Positions 61,531 to 64,000 of a stretch of DNA of 64,000 nt are shown piece after piece (position 1 is the stretch's first letter; each line of letters starts with the position of its first letter). The translations under genes and the position numbers were made by a program. Source of the DNA: Semisulcospira habei (Eukaryota; Mollusca; Gastropoda; Semisulcospiridae); assembly GCA_036245525.1 (NCBI GenBank), contig BTPG01000006.1:90658229-90722228 (forward strand). The letters are read 5' to 3'. The notes beneath the pieces were generated by a model. It saw only the letters and a program-made list of their open reading frames with translations, was not told the DNA's origin and did not search any database.

Positions 61531-61743
61531 TTAACCCTTTTAGCCCCATGGTACCATTTCTCAAATTTGGGAGGTGTTGCCTAGTGACTATGTACCAGTT
61601 GCAGAAGATGGATTGACCATGATAATTCAAGGGTAGTGTCAGATTAGCTTGGCGCCTTCAGGCGCCAAGCTAATCTAGCACTACCCTTAAATTATCATGG
61701 TCAATCAATCTCCTTCTGTAGGGACCCGGGCTAATAGGGTTAA
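61531..61743. repeat. TTAA foldback, core type A
   Basis: TTAACCCTTTTAGCCCCATG start, 'gacccgggctaatagggtta' plus A end, 213 bp, near-perfect hairpin. Confidence 0.9.
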
Positions 61744-61883
61744 GAACATGAAAAATTAAACACAATGTTTCAGATCTGAGATCCAAAACATTGTGTTTCA
61801 TTTTTCATGTACTTAAAAAGGTTTTTAACCTCTCTTTTTAGTTTTCTTTTCTCATTCGAAAATTTTTGCGGCAATATTCTTAC

Positions 61884-61928
61884 CTTCTTTTGTGGCCGAT
61901 TCAGGATATACACCACAAAGAATTACAG
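61884..61928 (-). CDS. RhoGAPp190: Probable p190 RhoGAP exon, 5' limit uncertain
   Basis: A strong donor (AAAGAAG then GTAAGA) follows 61884, and the frame ending in one Gly/Ala codon base continues in phase into the next exon: VILCGVYPESATKE, then A, then NTDSEESEF. The acceptor is unclear: an AG at 61929-61930 would give about 45 nt, and the open frame continues upstream to about 61980, where the foldback begins. The composition is compatible with a p190 linker but carries no domain. Confidence 0.5.
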
Positions 61929-61979
61929 CTTCTCCGTCAGTGTTTGTGAAGCCCATAACTCTCAGTATTTCAGCAGATT

Positions 61980-62194
61980 TTAACCCTTTTAGCCCCAGGA
62001 CCCTGCAGGAGGAGATGGATTGATCATGATAATTCAATGGTAGTGCCAGATGAGCTTGGCGCCTTCAGGCACCAAGCTCATCTGGCACTACCCTTGAATT
62101 ATCATGATCAATCCATCTCCTACAACTGGTACATAGTTGTTAGGCAACACCTCCAAAATTTGAGAAATGAGACCTTGGGGCTAATATGGAAGTA
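61980..62194. repeat. TTAA foldback, core type A
   Basis: TTAACCCTTTTAGCCCCAGG start; the right end 'ccttggggctaatatgg' is mutated. Hairpin arms AGATGAGCTTGG and CCAAGCTCATCT (paired variant, as at 17799). Confidence 0.85.
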
Positions 62195-62480
62195 AATACT
62201 GGAAAGTAGTAGCTGGCTCTGAGGTAGATACCAGTTACAAGTGTGAAATACAAGTTGTTTAGGTAGGGATACCAAATATATTCAGATATATGATGAATAC
62301 TGGAATTTACGGTAGAACTTGATCTGGGTGGTAACTCAATATTATAACTGGAATCTCAACATTGTGCACTTCAGTATAGGCACTGTACCCTTCTAATGTC
62401 TTGGTCTAATGCATGGGTGACTGCCAAAAAATGAAATGACTAAAGTAAACATGGTCCACAGACCAACTATGCCCCATAAT
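62195..62480. other. Unassigned intron sequence
   Basis: No gene or repeat recognised. Confidence 0.45.
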
Positions 62481-62535
62481 CCATGGCCAGCAAGACATAC
62501 ATTCTCATGAGCCCCTGTAGAAGCAGTGGCCCAAG
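62481..62535. repeat. Foldback, core type B, remnant cut by DIRS insertion
   Basis: 'ggccagcaagacatacattc' and 'tcatgagcccctgtagaagc' match the left arm and centre of core B; the DIRS end begins at 62539. Confidence 0.5.
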
Positions 62536-62797
62536 AAAAATTCATTTTTCTCTAAAAGGTATTTTTTTGAAAAATACTTACCAATGACATGACTTTATGG
62601 AAGTGTCTACTACTTACTCAATTCTAGCCTAAGAACCCGTTGTGTTGACACACAACCTGGGAGGCACTCGGGGAACCCCGAGGGGGCCAAGAGTTGTCTC
62701 CCGTTACTGCCAATCTGGTTCCGAGTCACGAGGTGACTAACCAGTCAGGATACTTAGCTCACCAGCGGCAAGCGGGGCAGGTGGGAGGGTCGTCCGA

Positions 62798-62894
62798 GTC
62801 ATGTCATCGGTAAGTATTTTTCGAAAAAAATACCTTTTAGAGAAAAATGAATTTGTTTCTTCAAAAACATTACCGATGACATGATTTTATGGAA
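62798..62894 (+). promoter_or_regulatory. DIRS (second subfamily) internal complementary region
   Basis: 'gtcatgtcatcggtaagtat' through 'gagaaaaatgaatt' is the reverse complement of the extreme end at 62539; 'tgtttcttcaaaaacattac' through 'attttatgga' is the reverse complement of the expected opposite end, as confirmed by the micro-DIRS right end. Confidence 0.82.
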
Positions 62895-62995
62895 GAATTG
62901 CGATAAGGAGGAGGGTGCCACGCTTCAGCACCCCAAGGGCCAATAGAGCCATCCTCCCTGCCGCAAACTCCCGACGACACTACGTAGGTGTATAC

Positions 62996-63853
62996 CTACG
63001 GCGCCCTTGGTGCCGGGAGGGAGTGTTGCGCCTCAGTGATGTCCCCCACCAGTGCGAGGTTGTCTCGCTGGCCTGCCAGATCCCGGAGGTAGAAGCGGCC
63101 GAAGGTTGATTCTGCCCACCAGCCCACTGCAGCCACGATGTCTTTGACAGCGCGGTTCCGGTTGAACACAACGCTCGTGGCCATGGCGCGTACCTCGTAT
63201 GCGCGCATCGTTAGCCTCTTCGCTCCCTGCAGGGAGAGGTCCTGGTAGGGGGACCGTAAGACCCAGCGTAGCCAGGAAGATATCGTCTGGGCTGTTATGT
63301 CAGTTCTGCCGGGCTTTAATGGCAGAAAGAGGTGTGCGCATCCTCTCTGGATGGCTTTGGTTTGGCGTAGGTACACGTGTAGGGCTCGCACAGGATCTTG
63401 TTGCCTGGTCTCCTGGGGGAAGCTTGTCCCTCTCAGCTGCCGTAAGGTGATCACCTGTGGCGCGGTCAAGGAGACCTGGTCTTGGCAATGAAGGCAGGGT
63501 CCATAAGCAGCTGTACGGAACCATCCGCTCGAACTGCAGGCAGGCAGGGCGCACTGACAGCACGTATAGCTTGCTAACTCGGCCCGCCGTGGCAAGAGCC
63601 AACAGGAAGCAAGTCTTACGAGTCACATCCGCAAAGCGGGCCAAGGCAGCAGTTCGAATCTGGCAGAGTCCAGCCAAGTCAGTACCCAGGGTAGGTCCCA
63701 GTGAGGAATGAGCGAACGGGGCACTGGACGCTGCAAGCCGAAGTGAGTCTTAAGGTCGGTGATGTCTTTACAGGCGCTGGGGTCCGGGCGGCCGAGGTGC
63801 CGATAGGTGTCGGCAATCATGTACAAGTACCCCCTGATGGTGATAGGGGCCAA
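62996..63853 (-). pseudogene. DIRS (second subfamily) tyrosine recombinase
   Basis: Core-binding part: MAPITIRGYLYMIADTYRHL (63853 downward). ATAGRVSKLYVLSVRPACLQ carries the first catalytic Arg (63677 frame). After a frame change, TMRAYEVRAMATSVVF and GWWAESTFGRFYLRD follow (63595 frame). The nucleophilic Tyr is present, but the expected His of His-x-x-Arg is Tyr (AYEVR), where both copies of the first subfamily have AHEVR; the change is one base, CAC to TAC. Frameshift plus His loss indicate inactivity. Confidence 0.85.
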
Positions 63854-64000
63854 CCCTTGGTCTCCGAAGAGCCAGAGGACGAAGTCCGCGAGCTGGGGGT
63901 TAGTTAGGTCGGTGGGGGCGAGGTGATGGTCGTCGCACCAGGAGCACAGTGCTCGCCATTTTCCTCGTAGACGCGTCGTGTCTAGGGTTCGCGGGCTGTA

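Larger units (their letters stand above)
62539..64000 (-). mobile_element. DIRS element, second subfamily (cut by window edge)
   Basis: Extreme end AATTCATTTTTCTCTAAAAG, terminal repeat from about 62580 (accaatgacatgactttatg), internal complementary region at 62798-62894, then recombinase coding sequence. The RT and ORF1 lie beyond 64 kb. This subfamily supplies the parts of the micro-DIRS at 43561-43793. Confidence 0.88.

Noticed and set aside
61929..61990. Extension of the exon at 61884 up to 61990
   Set aside because: The frame stays open (RVMGFTNTDGEA), but there is no pyrimidine-rich acceptor and the sequence runs into a foldback element; left as uncertain rather than called.
62996..63595. 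Phage integrase or bacterial site-specific recombinase
   Set aside because: The terminal repeats, internal complementary region and similarity to the two DIRS copies identify it as a eukaryotic DIRS recombinase.

Overview
The window is animal nuclear DNA, most likely from a mollusc and probably a gastropod. The reasons are very dense transposable elements, long dinucleotide microsatellites, L2/CR1-like, RTE and DIRS retroelements, tRNA-derived SINEs, and one host gene split into small exons by canonical splice sites. Nothing bacterial or viral is visible. The species assignment is an inference from repeat style.

The only convincing host gene lies on the minus strand from about 61.9 kb down to a stop codon at 21154. 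Nine exons (60941-60831, 54387-54202, 53677-53619, 44810-44673, 43286-43127, 29636-29559, 22829-22698, 22289-22184, 21343-21154) join in a consistent reading phase into about 385 codons. A tenth exon near 61.9 kb is less certain. The product is the C-terminal part of a p190 RhoGAP (ARHGAP35/ARHGAP5 family; RhoGAPp190 in flies): a Ser-rich linker, a polybasic stretch and a complete RhoGAP domain. The N-terminal GTPase and FF domains must lie beyond the 64 kb edge. About 97 percent of the gene interval is intron, filled with nested transposons.

Layout: 0-10 kb holds a diverged 160-bp tandem repeat, microsatellites and four fragments of L2/CR1-like LINEs. 10-21 kb is intergenic or 3' flank, with a Tc1 transposon nested in a SINE that is nested in a palindromic element. 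21-62 kb is the RhoGAP gene. It contains two near-identical 6.4-kb DIRS elements (23121-29484 and 34802-41174), a complete but dead RTE element (31210-34501), a second RTE in opposite orientation (55154-60148) that carries a further 1.7-kb DNA transposon, two 0.84-kb tRNA SINEs, three copies of a second SINE family, and a 233-bp micro-DIRS (43561-43793). 62.5-64 kb is the start of a third DIRS element.

Throughout there are more than 25 short TTAA-bounded foldback elements, about one per 2.3 kb. They share piggyBac-like termini (TTAACCCWTT) but carry several unrelated palindromic cores. Their arms show paired substitutions, several adjacent elements share one TTAA, and several sit within 25-65 nt of a 3' splice site of the RhoGAP gene. 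This foldback superfamily and the micro-DIRS are the two observations most worth following up.
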